The notes under the pieces: model-generated | What the model saw: the letters and a program-made list of their open reading frames with translations, nothing else | Database searches by the model: none | What the model was told of the DNA's origin: nothing | Source of the DNA: Xylona heveae TC161 | Taxonomy: Eukaryota; Ascomycota; Xylonomycetes; Xylonales; Xylonaceae | Direction of reading: 5' to 3' | DNA length: 64,000 bases | NCBI RefSeq assembly: GCF_001619985.1 | Contig: NW_017264195.1 | Location: 248,001 to 312,000 of the forward strand | In this document: piece after piece, positions 41,751 through 54,229 of the stretch | How positions within the stretch are numbered: the stretch's first letter is position 1 | Layout: each line of letters starts with the position of its first letter | Translations under genes and position numbers: made by a program

Positions 41751-44084
41751 ATGGCGACGACCGTCTCGGCAACCCCTCCGCAACCAGCGCGACCAGCGCA
41801 ACCGTCACAAGCAGCGGGCAAGATGAAACGCCCTTCTCAGCCGGCTTCTCAGTCAGCTGCAAATTCAGCTCCGGGTAATTCGTCCTCGACGACTTCTCCC
41901 ACGATGTCCAAGAAGACCGCGCCGGGGTCGAAGCAACCGCCGAATGCTACAGCCAATGGAACAACTCCCAATGGTATCGCGCCGAAAGCGAATCGTCAGC
42001 GGAAAGATTCGCAGCAAACCAATGGACGCATCTCGAAAAATGCGGGGAGGCGGTTCAGCGGCGAAGGTGGAAAGTCTTCGGGAAGAAATTCGCCTCCACC
42101 TCTAGGTAGGTCCCATTAACCAATATCCTTGTTGCTCAGATACACGAGCTTACAGTACCAGTGAGAACAACTGCCCACATCCTCCGAAAGTATCGTGACG
42201 CACCACCGTCTCTAATTATTCACCTCCATCCGACCCACTTTAGATTTGATCAGCAAGATGGTAGCTTCGGATATAATTCCCCTATGAGAGTCATTCTTGA
42301 GCACATAAAGGCCCAAACAGTGCCCTACGATATGCTCGAGGAGATGTTCGCCGCGGGAGTTAAGTTTTACGACGGTAAAGCTGCTATATCAATTGATTTT
42401 GCTTCAATTACTAATTTAAGAAGGATGCTTGATCGTACAGATCCATGATCACAGGTCGGCGACACCATCGCCCGCGGGAGTAGCTTCTAATGCGACAAAG
42501 GGAGAAAAGAAGACTCCTTTCTCACTGCATAATTACAATGAACACCTAACGCCGTCTCCCTATGTACCATTCCCAACGGCAGATCAAGGAGCAAAGAAGG
42601 AGGGTGCAGATGAGACAAACGTAGCAAATGTCGAGACTGCCAAATCTCAGACACAGACAAATGATGCTCAACCGGCTGCAGATCAAGCTCCAGACGGACA
42701 AGCAGATGGCACGGTGCGGGGACCCAAGATATACACAACTGTGCTGCATTCTACCCAACTATCGCTACACGCAGAGATGACAATATATGCCACTACCCCT
42801 GATTTGCGGGGAACAGGCAAACGACAATCACAGGCGCAAGCTGCCAGCGGTGGAGCACAAAGCGGACAACACCCGGCAAAGAGGCAAAAGATGATGCTTG
42901 ACGATAGAAATTTTGCAGATTTTGAGGCAAAGGTATTACACCACACGCATTCGCGACTGTTCCTCGACCCAGTAGAGACTCCCTTGGAGGCGCAGAGACT
43001 CCTTCATGCGCTCAGGGATCCGTTACACTCGAGTCGACCTCCGCCTCCAAAAGTTCGCAAGCGGACTGTCGCAGAACTTGCAGCAGACGAAGCCCAAGCC
43101 GCAGAGGAAGAGAGGTTTATGCTTATCATGGACGAGCGTCTTGCTCCTGGCGTTACAGCTGGAGCTGGAGCCAAGGCCGCAGCGGCAGCAGACGGGCAAG
43201 CAGGAGCAGGATCTTTTGAACCTAGATTTTCCAGATTCAAGGCACTTGAAAATATCAAGATGCAATATGAAGAAAAGGAAAAGAAGAAAAAGGAGAAGGA
43301 GTTACAGGAACAGCTCGTCAAACGACAACAGCAGGAACAGCTGGAGCGGGAACGGCGCAAGGAAATGGAAGAGAAGGCCAGACAAGAGCACCAAATGCGG
43401 GAAATGCAGATGCGGCAGCAACAGCAACAGCAAGCTCGGCTTTTACAAGCCCAACAACAACAAGCTGCTCAGGCACAACAGCAACAGCAACAACAGCAAC
43501 AACAGGCAGCTGTCGCACAGCAGCAACAACAACAACAACAGCAGCAGCAAGCCGCCCAAGCAGCATCCCACGCCCACCCTCCTCAACAACATCTCCCACA
43601 GCAAATACCTGCTGGGCAAGGCTCTCCTCCCGTTGTTCGCAATCAGACCCCTCTCAATTCTTCTCCGCTGGTGGGAAGCATGATGACCGGTGCAGCCAGC
43701 GTGCCCATGAACATCACTGCCAGCCAAACAGGCGGCAGTCCTCCACGACCTCCATCTGCGGCACAACATGCACACCCAGCCGTAGCAGCGGCGATGGCTC
43801 ACCAACTGAGCCAGCAACGCAGCCAAGCACCCAGTCGCAACGGTACACCTCAAATGCCACATGGCACGCCCAACCTGCAACAAGCCACACCAGTCGTACG
43901 ACATGTCACTCCCACTCCGCGTATGAGCCAAGCCAGCCCTGCCGCTGCAGCTCTATCCCACACGCCCGTCATGAACCAAAATATTATGATGGCAACGCCG
44001 CAAATGCAAAGCGCACACCTAACTCCCCAACAACAAGCCGCTCTCCTCCAACGCCAACAACAACAGCAATTTATCCAACAACTC

Positions 44085-44117
<33 letters not shown>

Positions 44118-44729
44118 ATGCACGGCTCGCCCACTCAAATGAATCAAATGACACCTCAGCAGTTCGCCCAATTACAAGCTCAACAGCAGCAACTCCAAGC
44201 CCAGCAGGGACAACAACCACAAGGGCAAATGCCAAACAACTCCCAGCAGCAGCAATACCAAGCGCAACTCGCCCGCCAAACGGCAGCCATGATGAACAGC
44301 GTCGCTGCCAACCAACAAGCTGCTGCTGCTGCCGCTGCCGCCGGAAACCCCAACCCCGCTGCGGCGGCTGCAGGGGGTATGCAGATGCCTGGTCCTGCCG
44401 GCGCTGCACGCACCTTCCAGCAGCAGCAACAGCAGCAACTTCAGCTTCAGGCCCAGAAGATGCATTATCAGCAAATGATGCAGCGTCTTGCCCACCAGTA
44501 CGGGGGTGTCCAATCCATCCCCCCGCAACTGATCCAGCGCGTCAGGCAACAGGCCATGGGCATGACCATGAACCCCCAGCAGATGCAGCACATGCTTCAG
44601 CAGCAACAGCAGCAGCAGCAAATGCTGGCACAAATGGGCCGTGGCATGATGCCCGCTGGAGGCATGCAGGGTATGGGCGGCATGGCGGGTATGCAAGGAC
44701 AGGGCCAGGGCCAGGGGCGAGGTGTATAA
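41751..44729 (+). CDS. spt20: SAGA complex subunit Spt20
   Basis: Structural subunit of the SAGA coactivator, which acetylates histones and delivers TBP. Exons 41751-42105, 42156-42374 and 42424-44729 give 959 residues; introns are 50 nt (GTAGGT...CAG) and 49 nt (GTAAAG...AAG). The N-terminus is Ser/Pro/Lys-rich. The Spt20 domain (about 118-330) holds TTAHILRKYRDAPPSLIIHL, RVILEHIKAQTVPYDMLEEM and, across the second splice, VKFYDGCLIVQIHDHR; later SLHAEMTIYATTP and FADFEAKVLHHTHSRLFLDP. A Lys/Glu coiled coil (KMQYEEKEKKKKEKELQEQL) follows. The last 450 residues are extremely Gln-rich, with many runs of CAG and CAA codons, ending in a Gly/Met-rich tail. Reading through the second intron would stop at RRMLDRTDP and lose two thirds of the protein. 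Confidence 0.93.
43400..44660 (+). repeat. CAG/CAA-rich polyglutamine coding region
   Basis: Inside the last Spt20 exon. Long interrupted runs of CAG and CAA, strongest at about 43,410-43,560, 44,030-44,125 and 44,595-44,625. The mix of the two codons should slow slippage compared with pure CAG. Antisense frames across it give Leu/Cys-rich phantom ORFs. Confidence 0.9.
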
Positions 44730-46137
44730 TTGCATTGTTGCATTGTTGCAATGACTGCAGTGATTGCGGAGACTGGAGTTTGGTATGGAAGTATCGTTTG
44801 CGCGTAGGATGGGTGTTTTACTTGGGCTGCACGGCTCTTGGAATGGTGTTTACGGAGTTTATCATTTTCTTTTCCTCCTTGTTTTCCTCTTTCTCTTTCT
44901 CTGTCAATTTTTTTTTCTCTTTTTCTTCCTTTCTTTCCCTTTACTTCTTTTTCTCTGTCTCTTCGTCCTGGGACCTGCCTCTCTCTGGCACTTTCTTCCT
45001 CTTCTGTCCCTTCCTCTTCCTCCAGTGCTTTGTTCATTTTGGACTTTATATTGGGCTCTGTCTCTAAATCGGTTTATCGGTTCGTTGGTCGTTGGTCGTT
45101 GATTCATCGGTACATGGGTTCCCTGTTACATTTATCCATTCATCGGTTTTATCGGTTCGTCAGTTCACTGTTACATGGGTCTATCGGTTTTATTTGTTCG
45201 TTGTTTCCTTTTCGTTGGGAGTTACTTCAAGGTACATACTTTTCTCTGGCAGACCACAATTCTTCGGCGCCCATAGTTGTTTTTCTCGTCTTGTCTTCTC
45301 TTGCGGTTCGTTGTTTACGCTGAGGTCCCGAGGTGGGACTACCTATTCCTTTAATTTTCTCAATTAAATTATGATTCTACCATTTTTAACTTGTTTTATG
45401 GCCTTTTGGTCGACGACTCGCGACTCGGCACGAGGCTGGCATTTTAATGTGAAAGTGAACGCGTTTTAGGAGGATAACGTGAAATGTGAAGCTACTTAAG
45501 AGGCCGATGGGCCACGCCACTATGTGTGAAAATATATAAGGTTACTTTAAGTATCATGCCTAGTGACACTGGAAATAATGCATTATGTGTTCGCAAGAAG
45601 ACGCTGGGTTGTAGGTTGGACTTGCGTAGCCTAAAAAAAGACGGACCGGGGGAAAGGAAGAGAAGGTGTATCGTGTATGTGATTTCTTCTCTGGACGAGA
45701 TAAAGGATAGGAAAGATAAAGAACAGGAACTGGTCAAGGACTCAAGGACTCAAGCCCCAGCCCCGGTGTAGAGAGCTAGTAGTATGTACTAATGAGAATG
45801 ATATTGCTTCTATTTGAATGTACAATGTATATACATAATACGCAGCATCCAGCTTCAGTATCAATAGGGGTAGATAGATCTCGTAGAAGTATAGAAGTAA
45901 AGTGATTATTTCAGGGTTTCAGGGTTTCTGGGCTGGACTGGATGGACGTTGTGTAGGAACATTAAGGGACTCTCATCTCCTGTTCATCTTGTTTTTGTCT
46001 TTTCTAACAAATTTTTGGGGAGGGGGGGAGGAAGGCAAACGCGTTCTATATGATTTGGGTAACCAAAACCCTCGCCCTCGTTCTTCTTTGCCAACTTGGG
46101 GTCAACCATCCAATCACCCATCACAACAACTACTACC

Positions 46138-46168
<31 letters not shown>

Positions 46169-46324
46169 AAACTACCACGACCACCACTGCCCCCTCCTGG
46201 CCCGCGGCCCCCATTCCCGGGCCCCTAACCTCCACTCCAATCCCACCGCACGATACCCACCCCTCTCCCCATCCTCCCACCGCCGCCACCAGTGCCGCCA
46301 CAGCCAGGGCCACGGCCACACCAA
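44730..46324. other. Convergent intergenic region, Spt20 and HAK
   Basis: 1.6 kb between the ends of two converging genes. The plus strand is pyrimidine-rich at 44,860-45,040 (CTTT/TTCC runs). Imperfect repeats built on TTATCGGTTCGTTGG and GTTACATGGGT lie at 45,064-45,215. A CAA/ACA triplet microsatellite lies at 46,137-46,170, in what would be the HAK 3' untranslated region. The plus-strand frames (45902-46228, 46050-46961) are repeats or overlap the HAK exon antisense. Confidence 0.6.
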
Positions 46325-49300
46325 TCAGATATGCTTCCGACCAAGTTCCTTGATGAACCCGACTTCAACCAACTTGTCAATCGGGACCTTCATGCTCTCG
46401 ACTTTCGTGCGCGTGTTTTCGCGCAGCCACAGGAAGAACTTAAGCACGGCGCGCTTGAACAAATTCGTCCCGTCGAGGACGCGTAGATGTTCTTTGCCAA
46501 CGATATATACGACTTGCGTCTCAAATGCATGGTCTAGAGCCCGTAATTCCGTAGCAATCAATTCGTCGGCGCGGGCTTGGTTGAGTTCCGCAGAACTCGA
46601 TAACCAGGCTTCGTCTTGGGCGGGGGGAAGATCAAGTTGGATTTTGACTTGGTTATTGGAGCCGCCAGCGACACTTCCAACGCCGAAGCTACCGTCGGGA
46701 GTACCAGTCGCAGTCGCAGCATTTACGGCTCCGCTGGAGGCAGCGACGCTGGTGTTGGTAAAGGGATTGGTAGTGCTGGATGGAGACGATCTGGGCCGAG
46801 GACCGGACTTGTTGCGTGAAAGTTGGGTTGTAGGGACAGGTAAGGATACAGTCTGTTGGATCAATGAGGGTATTATTGGGGTCGGAGGGGTAGGCGGTAA
46901 AGAAATGACCCCTGCTGGCATACATCTCCACAGCTGCGCGGTGGAACTAGCGGCCTCTTGAATAATGTGGCTCCGGATCTGGTTATACACGAGAATGCCG
47001 AGCTTGGAGTCAATGACGTGGTCGGCGTAGCCGTGGCGGATGATGATGCGGAAGCAGTTCTTGATCGAGGTGCGTGTTATACTGTACCGCTCGTCGAGGG
47101 GGACCTTTTTGGCGGATATGTGTTAGTGGGGACGGTTTTTGGTATGGGGTATAGGGTATATGGTATGCTTATTGGGTTGGAAATTGAGGAATGCAAAAGG
47201 GTTGGTAACATACGTGAGGTATTGTCAAGGCACGCATGTGCAAGAAGACTTGCACCTCGGGGGATGCTTCGAATTTGCGGAGGAAATGCTCGTAGGCCAC
47301 GGGTACACCGCTTCCTCGTTTGTCGAAGAAGATGCCAAGTCCTAGGGGTGACTCGTGAGTAGAAAGTCGTGAATATTGATTGTAAGGAACGAAAGGAGAG
47401 TTGGAAGATATTGTGGGGATGGGACAAACACACCCTTTATCTTTGTGAGAGGAGCTCCTCCAAAAGTCTCAGTCAATTTCGTCTCTCCCTTTTCATCTAA
47501 CATGATGATATCCCGTGTTTGGAGCAGCTCTTCGCCCTCGGATGCCCACTGCTGTTCTTTGCCATAACGCCACAGGATAAATATAAGCGATAGGAAGATT
47601 CCGAGCATAATGGTAAACCAAGCACCATCGGGAACTTTTGTGAGTGCCGAGCTGAGGAATAATCCGTCCAGGGTTCCAAAGAACAGAAATCCGGCAAGCA
47701 CAATAAGGGGATGGATTCGCCATACAATCAAGGCGACGAGGGAGACTAGGCAGGTGGTTATGAAGGTGACGCAAACAACGCATGCACCGTACGCATGTCC
47801 TAGCCGTGTAGTCTGCATTTAATGTGAGCATTGCAACGTCTAATCAAGTTGAAAATAACTAGGACAGATGGCTTACGTTGTGATAAACACCAGTGACTAT
47901 CAATGTACCAGCCATCAATAGAAAATTGGCCATGGGAATATAAACCTGCCCATGAAACTTTTTGCTTGTGTGGATAAGCTTGATCTGGGGGAAATAACTC
48001 AGGTTCATGAGTTGAGAGAGGAGCTGAAATGTGCTCGTGATTAGGGCTTGTGATGCAACAATCGCCGCAAGAATAGAAATAATAAGAGAAGGGTAAAACA
48101 TTCCAGGAGGCACAGACTTAAAGAAGGGATTCGAAACGGCAGTTGGAAAGCGGGAAATGTAGGCAGCCTGGCCGAGATATGCAAGAAGAAGAGAAGGATA
48201 AACGAAACAGAGCCAAGAAAGTTGGATGGACCTGTTCATGTCAGTTCGCTCGGAGCGGGTGAAATCAGGCTCTGAGCTGCTAACCTTCTATTGAAGGCCC
48301 CGAGATCTGCAAATAATGCTTCAACGCCTGGATAATGTTAATTGTGAAAGATCCAAGGCTGGGCAAAAATAAAACGCACCAGTAAATGCAAGAAGTATGC
48401 CGCTCAGCGATTTCCAGCCTTCTGTTTTGTTCTTGACAAAGTAGTGACCGACAAAATAAGGTGAAAAGGCTTTTAGCACGCTATAGTCGAACTTTACAAG
48501 ATTCTTTTTCGTCCACATGGTTAGATTGCGAACTAAAAAGATGCAGGGTGAGCATCACTCACATAAATGCCAAAGCAAAAGTTAAACGCGAGCCAGATAG
48601 ACACGATAGGTGCGAAAAAGTACGACAATTTCGCTATTCCGAAAGGTTGAATCGCAAACAGAGCAACGAGAATCGCACATGAAGCGCCAATTATAGCGCC
48701 AGTGGATAAATCACTCTTGACCACCTCGATTCCTGCATTGTTGTCAGTTGTCTTATCATATACAAGACTGCAAAGCCACATAGAAGCCCAACCTTGAATA
48801 GCCCCCAGAACGGTTTGCGCAGGCGTCAGGACGCCATCTGCCATCACCAAGCTGACTCCAAGCACGGCCAAGGCTTTCAGGATCCCATGCATAACTCGAC
48901 TTTTCTCGACAAAATGCCTTGCCAGCAAGTTTGGTCGCTGCATGTCGGAGCTGAGGTACCTTTCCATTTTCACCGTTGTTGCTGTCTTCGGATCCCGGCG
49001 CAGAATCCGGCTCTATAATGCCAGTCAGGCAAGCTTTCATGCATATTATAGGAGGGGCAATCGCCATACATAGCGTGACAACAAGGAATAGCAAGCAAAG
49101 GTCCCGCCTTCACCGGTATCATCAGCTCGAAGAACGATGAGCAAATATTTCACGGTAACAATTAAAGTGAGACTCCATAGGATGAGAGACAGTGCCCCAA
49201 GCAGATCGTCATGTGACGGGGGCGAGGCAAAAGTCGACGAGTAAACATAAAGTGGACTGGTTCCTATATCGCCATAGACAACTCCGACTGACTGGTAAGC

Positions 49301-49582
49301 CAACCTAGTTGTATCTTCTTAGTTTTCGTCCTGGTACCGTGACAAAACAAATGAAACTTACCAAAGGAGTCTCCATCCTTTGAAAACCTGCTCATGCTTA
49401 ATGTCCCGTTCCTGGACATCTGTCGCCTCCACAGTAGTATCAACTCCCTTCCGATGGGTAAAATGATCATCCTCGCAGGATGCGTGAGCCGGGCTCTGCC
49501 CCGAAACATGCGCACGTGGCATTGGGGTCGGAGCAGAACCCCTAGGGGTGTCATCGAAAGAAATGCATGTTGGGCGGTCCAT
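46325..49582 (-). CDS. hak1: HAK/KUP-type high-affinity potassium transporter
   Basis: Plasma-membrane K+ uptake protein, proton-coupled in Neurospora HAK1. Ten exons: 49582-49362, 49304-49070, 49012-48793, 48732-48563, 48503-48380, 48327-48285, 48231-47877, 47812-47434, 47341-47214 and 47104-46325. All nine introns (52-109 nt) are GT-AG and the phases sum to 884 residues. The family signature [15 protein letters not shown] is in exon 2, followed by [86 protein letters not shown] and [12 protein letters not shown]. There are about 12 membrane segments. The cytosolic C-terminus has [30 protein letters not shown] and a low-complexity Ser/Thr/Pro insert, ending [18 protein letters not shown]. 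The N-terminus is short and polar. Exon 6 is only 43 nt. Confidence 0.93.
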
Positions 49583-51206
49583 TCCTTGCAGAATTGCAAC
49601 AATTCAGGCGTTCAAAGCAGCAATTTTTGACGCGGGTTTTTACACGAATTTTGGGTTTCAAACACGTAATACGAAATAATTTGAGCAAGGAATCAAGAAA
49701 TAGAATGACACAGAGCCAAGGAGATCCTTGGATGCGAGCAGAGCGAAAGGCCCGAAGAGCCGGGTTCGAAGGCAACAACTTTGATGCAAGCGGATAGAAG
49801 TAGAAACAAAAGCGAATCCATTCAAAGAGGGGGAGATGAAACCCGTTATATATAACAAATGTTATCCATCTAGGGTTTGAAACCAATCTCAATACTGTGC
49901 CCTCCTGCAAGAGCAGGTTCCACAGAATACCCTGACACGCATCATACCAAAGCCCTGGGAGACTGTAAGATGCTGTGTTAAAAAAATTGGGAAACGTTAG
50001 CTATGTTGGTAGACAGCCAGGCCAGTTTGGATTAGGCCAGGCGAAATTCGCTCATACATCTTCTTTGGTCTGCACCTGGCAAATTTTCAAATGGAAAAAG
50101 AATAAGCTAGAAACGCGAATCGCACGAGCAGCCAGTACAGGACATGATCATAACCAAGGAGAGCTAGGTCAAAGCAAAAGGACCTCTCCTCTTCACATGT
50201 AAGCGAAATTGATCGCCCTGGCCCCTCATGGAAATTCCCATGCACAGGGCAATGCAAGCCGAGACAAAGAGAGGGGCAGCACAAGCTTAATGTGAGGAAA
50301 CACACACAGAAAAAGCAAAGCAAAAACCGGGGAATTGACTCCCCCCAGATAACATGACTGCTGCTGCATTCTCAAAAGTCAGAAGCCGCCCATGGCTGCA
50401 TAATCGTTGGGGGCTGTGCTCCGTCACCCGGGGAGTATCCGACAGGATGTGAATGACTAGATGACGGAGAGGGAGGGCAAAGAGCAGCAGCGACTGGTCG
50501 GGAGCCTGAAAGATTGCAAACAGCTGGGGGAACCAGAGCTGAATGGGGATGTCTCATCTCGCTTCATCTCCCTCCCCCCATCGACATTCTCACTGAGAGC
50601 ACGGACCAGAGAAAAGACCCTGCAGTGCTGGGAAGAAAAGCTTGGCTATGATAGCGTCATAACTTGACCGAAACATGGAGGACAGGCTTTTTTTGTGGGG
50701 GGGGGGCTGTGAAGAGGAATCATAACTACAAGATAGCGGGGCTCAAGAACCTGTAAGCAGAAATGCCTCATTCATTTTTCTTACTGGCGCCTGTATTTTA
50801 GGGTTTAGCCTTGTACTTTAGCTGCACGGCTAACGCCGGAAGGAACCGTGACTGTCGATGCGCTAAGAGAGCAGTCTCCTGACGAGGAGGGGTATTTTGT
50901 TTTCAGGGTCCCACAACGAGAGGCAGAATTAATGACGAGACGAAATCTCCCGCAAATCTAGTGGGACATGTAAAATTTTGATCTGCTAGTTTCAGAGGTT
51001 TGGCGGAAAGATATTCCGGCATGATATCTACGATGCTAGAATTGTATGACGAAAGAATGCGCATTCTGCGCTGATAAGAAACTGATTGACTCTTCTCCAT
51101 GGCCACCGGAAATAAATAGTCTAAACAAGCATGTGTTCGCCAGTCTTGTATATAATGCCATGTAACGCCAACTCACATGAGCTGGACAATGTATATATCC
51201 ACACAG
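49583..51206. other. Intergenic: HAK promoter and F-box gene 3' region
   Basis: 1.6 kb with no supported gene. A run of G (about 50,695-50,707) follows a T run near 50,689. Open frames are short and lack domains. Confidence 0.5.
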
Positions 51207-53498
51207 CTAAACTACAAGTCGTTTATGTTTCCATAAATCATCTTCTTCAACGACCCTCGGTGGCTTGATAACAACGCGACCGGACCAGTGAGGTATCAAG
51301 TCAGAAATAAGACCAGAGGCTTTACCTGAAGTGCCGTCTTTGCGATGACGAGCAGCAAGCTCCGCCTCTGACCGGGTAAAACTGCGATGCGCCCATAAGG
51401 CATGGATGAGATCTTGCATATCGTGCCGCTTTGCCCACCGGGCAGCTTCTTTAAATGCTTTATCAATTGCGGGATCATTTTCCAGTGACCGGTCTCGTAG
51501 CCGTGTATAAGATTCCCACATCCAGTCGTCGGAACCAATGGCTTCAAGGAACTCCTCGCTCACCCAGCTCGGGTCGTACATGTCATCCAATGTATCGTCG
51601 TCTTCCTCAATGTCACTCTCATCATCATCGTGGAGCGAAATGTGGAGTCTGAGCTCTTTAAGAGACGAGCCAAATGCTCTTCCACCTCTCTTTTTTGCCC
51701 ATTCTCGGAACTGTTGATCAGTGGGGTAATCGTCAGACTCGCTGACGCTGACCCAACTTCCAGCAGAGTTTCTCCTTTGGCGTTTGCTCGACGGGTTGTC
51801 TGGATCCGAACCTTCTTTTCCACTATAATCCTCGTTGCTGAAAAACTCATCTAGCAATTCGTCTTCCCATTCATCGCGACCGTGTTTCTCAGCCTGTGCC
51901 AGGTCTCGGAGAAATTGCAGCAAAGCCTTCGTCATATAGCCTCTGCGGCTAAAACTCGGGATCCACTCTAATGTGAGCACTTCAAGATTCTCTAGCTCGT
52001 CCCATCTGGCCCGAGGTCGGATAATTGGAATCTTCTTGGACGCTGACCACTCTGGCCACCATGAAAGCCCGCCAAAATCACGGAAGCGTTGCGGTTTGGG
52101 TGCGTCGTCAAGCAGTTCGCTGTCGCCAGTAATGTATGCATGATGCAATTTCAGATATCGCAAGTTCCCCCATAGGTTACCATTGAGGGACATGCAGGAT
52201 CTATAGAGATCTTCCATTGCCATTGCCTCTTCATTACCGAGACTTCCTGGTCGTTTGCCATGTTGTGGCAGCTTTAGTCTCCCGCACTGAAGCATTCGCA
52301 GTCGAGTTTCGCCGAGAATGGCATTCATTCCTTCGACGGTGATGTTGTTACTTCCAACAAAGAGACAACGAAGGCCCCCCTTATATGACTTGTCTAGACT
52401 TGTTGTTCCGGAGTCAAAATACTTTACCCAGTCAGAGATCGTTTCCGGTATTGGAAGGCTAGAAAATTCATCATCATCCGCAGCAACTCGTGACAGCTCA
52501 GGATCTCCTTTTGTTTCAGACTTGGTCTCGACCCCGGCTCCGTCCACCTCAATCCTTCTAGCCGGTGGAATACGATTATTACCTCGGTGGAAGAACCGGC
52601 TAAGTAGCAATGGGACAATGCCATCGGTTAGTGCATTCCCAGAAACATCTAGGCTATATAGCCTTGTACGTAAGCCTTCAGCTAGGATACAAAATCCCCG
52701 GTCGGTCAGCCGGTTATGTGCAAATCTCAGAACTCGTAGGCATGGAAAAGTCTGTGGAGCGCTCAGGTTTGTTAAAAATTCTCGATTTTTGGCGGCAGAC
52801 CCATTCAGTATAAAAGATATGTCGAGAACCCGCAAATTACGGTAAAGCCCAATCATCGTGTTAAGCTTATGTCCATCTAGAGCCTCGCAACGCTGCAGTT
52901 CAAGAGCCAGGAGAGATTGCCTTGGAGAGCCGAACCAAATTTCTTTGCACAGATTTTGCATGGCATGCTTCGATTGTTGCTGATATGGCGGGGCTGAAAT
53001 GAAGCTAATTTGCTTTATTTCTGGTAATTGTGTCATAAGTTTGGTGTTCCAGTTCTTTGGAAGACTTGGTATCTCTTCTTTCATGTGGATATCTTCTGTG
53101 AGAGATGAAAGGTTCAATATCCGAGTCTTTTCTCGCGTCTCCCGCCGGACATGCCGCAGAGTCTGCAAAAAAGCAACAAATTTGCCTACCAAAAACCAAA
53201 GTTAGCATCAATTCGAAAGAGCCGCGCTCGCAAACAGAAATATGCAAGAAGCGTAAAAAGAATGAAGTAAAAGCAGAACTGGATGTGGTGTAAACGGACC
53301 GTGACTTCTAATACCGGTCCCAAAGTGGACCGATGGCTCCTCCCATAGGCATTTGGAGGCATACTCATGTGCTGACTTGCAGCTAAGACAAAGTGCCAAT
53401 ATATCTTGTGTGGAGAGATACGGACAAACAAAGTTCCATATGCTTTCCGGCACTTGTGTGGCTTTAGGTTTACCCGTATCACTCTCCATCGCGTCCAT
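51207..53498 (-). CDS. F-box protein with leucine-rich repeats
   Basis: Two exons, 53498-53315 and 53185-51207, joined over a 129-nt intron (GTATTA...TAG, with a GCTAAC branch site); 720 residues. The F-box is in exon 1 (about residues 15-52): VPESIWNFVCPYLSTQDILA then LCLSCKSAHEYASKCLWE. The splice gives FGTGKFVAFLQTLRHV. Leucine-rich repeats follow: LLALELQRCEALDGHKL, LRVLDISFILNG, CLRVLRFAHNRLTDRGFCIL, RLYSLDVSGNALTDG and LRCLFVGSNNITVEGMNAIL. The C-terminal third is acidic with LENLEVLTLEWIPSF and LKELRLHISLHDDDESD. F-box proteins recruit targets to SCF ubiquitin ligases through Skp1; the LRR part would bind the target. The substrate is unknown. Confidence 0.88.
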
Positions 53499-53983
53499 GC
53501 GCGTCTTTGCCAGATTGATGTGGGGGCGAGTTAGAATGACAATTTAAAGGAAGATTGAGTTTTAATATATAGCTGCAAAGATATGAGTTGATGTTCGTGG
53601 TATTTGATTATGTTTTTGATATTTGCCGTTCAAATCATGTGCTGAGGCGCGTTAGAAGGGCTTCCTCAAGCATTGACGCGTCAGGGGGAGGGAGCAGACC
53701 TACTCCGTGGGCAAAAAAGCGCGTGATGCAATCATGCATGAGACTGCATATGGCGACAAGGAAATTTCAGAACAATTAAATTTTTGAAAAGCTAATCTGC
53801 AATCTTATCGGAACCCGAGCATCTTTTTCCAGGTTGTGTAAGGCATTACCTAAGTTTCTTCAAAAGATGTTGGACAGCAACGCGGTATGCTCTCATGGTT
53901 TCTGTGCAAAAAGTGTTTTGATTGGTATATATAATGAATTATACATCCACTCTCAACAAGCGAAATGAGTGTTCGCAGCTCCA
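53499..53983. other. Intergenic: F-box promoter to tRNA-Gly
   Basis: 485 bp upstream of the F-box start and of the tRNA. AT-rich; no gene recognised. Confidence 0.5.
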
Positions 53984-54054
53984 GCGTTGATGGTTTAGTG
54001 GTAAAATTCGTCGTTGCCATCGACGAGCCCCGGGTTCGATTCCCGGTCGACGCA
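53984..54054 (+). tRNA. tRNA-Gly (anticodon GCC)
   Basis: 71-nt cloverleaf without an intron. Acceptor stem GCGTTGA pairs with TCGACGC (one T-G pair) and the discriminator is A. The A box is TGGTTTAGTGG. The anticodon stem CGTCG/CGACG closes the loop TTGCCAT with GCC at 54016-54018. The T stem-loop is CCGGGTTCGATTCCCGG, with the B box GGTTCGATTCC. CCA is not encoded, as usual in eukaryotes. Confidence 0.96.
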
Positions 54055-54056
54055 TC

Positions 54057-54062
54057 TTTTTT
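54057..54062 (+). terminator. RNA polymerase III terminator of tRNA-Gly
   Basis: Six T residues start three bases after the discriminator base, the expected Pol III stop signal. Confidence 0.85.
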
Positions 54063-54229
54063 CACATTTTTTTCCTCTTTTGGTCTTCCAGTATCCTTAT
54101 TTCTTTGTTATAAAAAGCGTATTTCTCTGTCGACCTCTTCAATTGTTGGAACAAATTCGTTTGGGCTATGTAGCGGACAGAACAATTCCGATGCAATAAC
54201 AAAGATTATCTTAGTGCAATAATTAAACA

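Noticed and set aside
44172-44735. 187-codon minus-strand Leu-rich frame
   Set aside because: Antisense reading of the Spt20 CAG/CAA repeats.
46050-46961. 303-codon plus-strand frame
   Set aside because: Begins in an ACA repeat and runs antisense to the last HAK exon, which has clear family homology.
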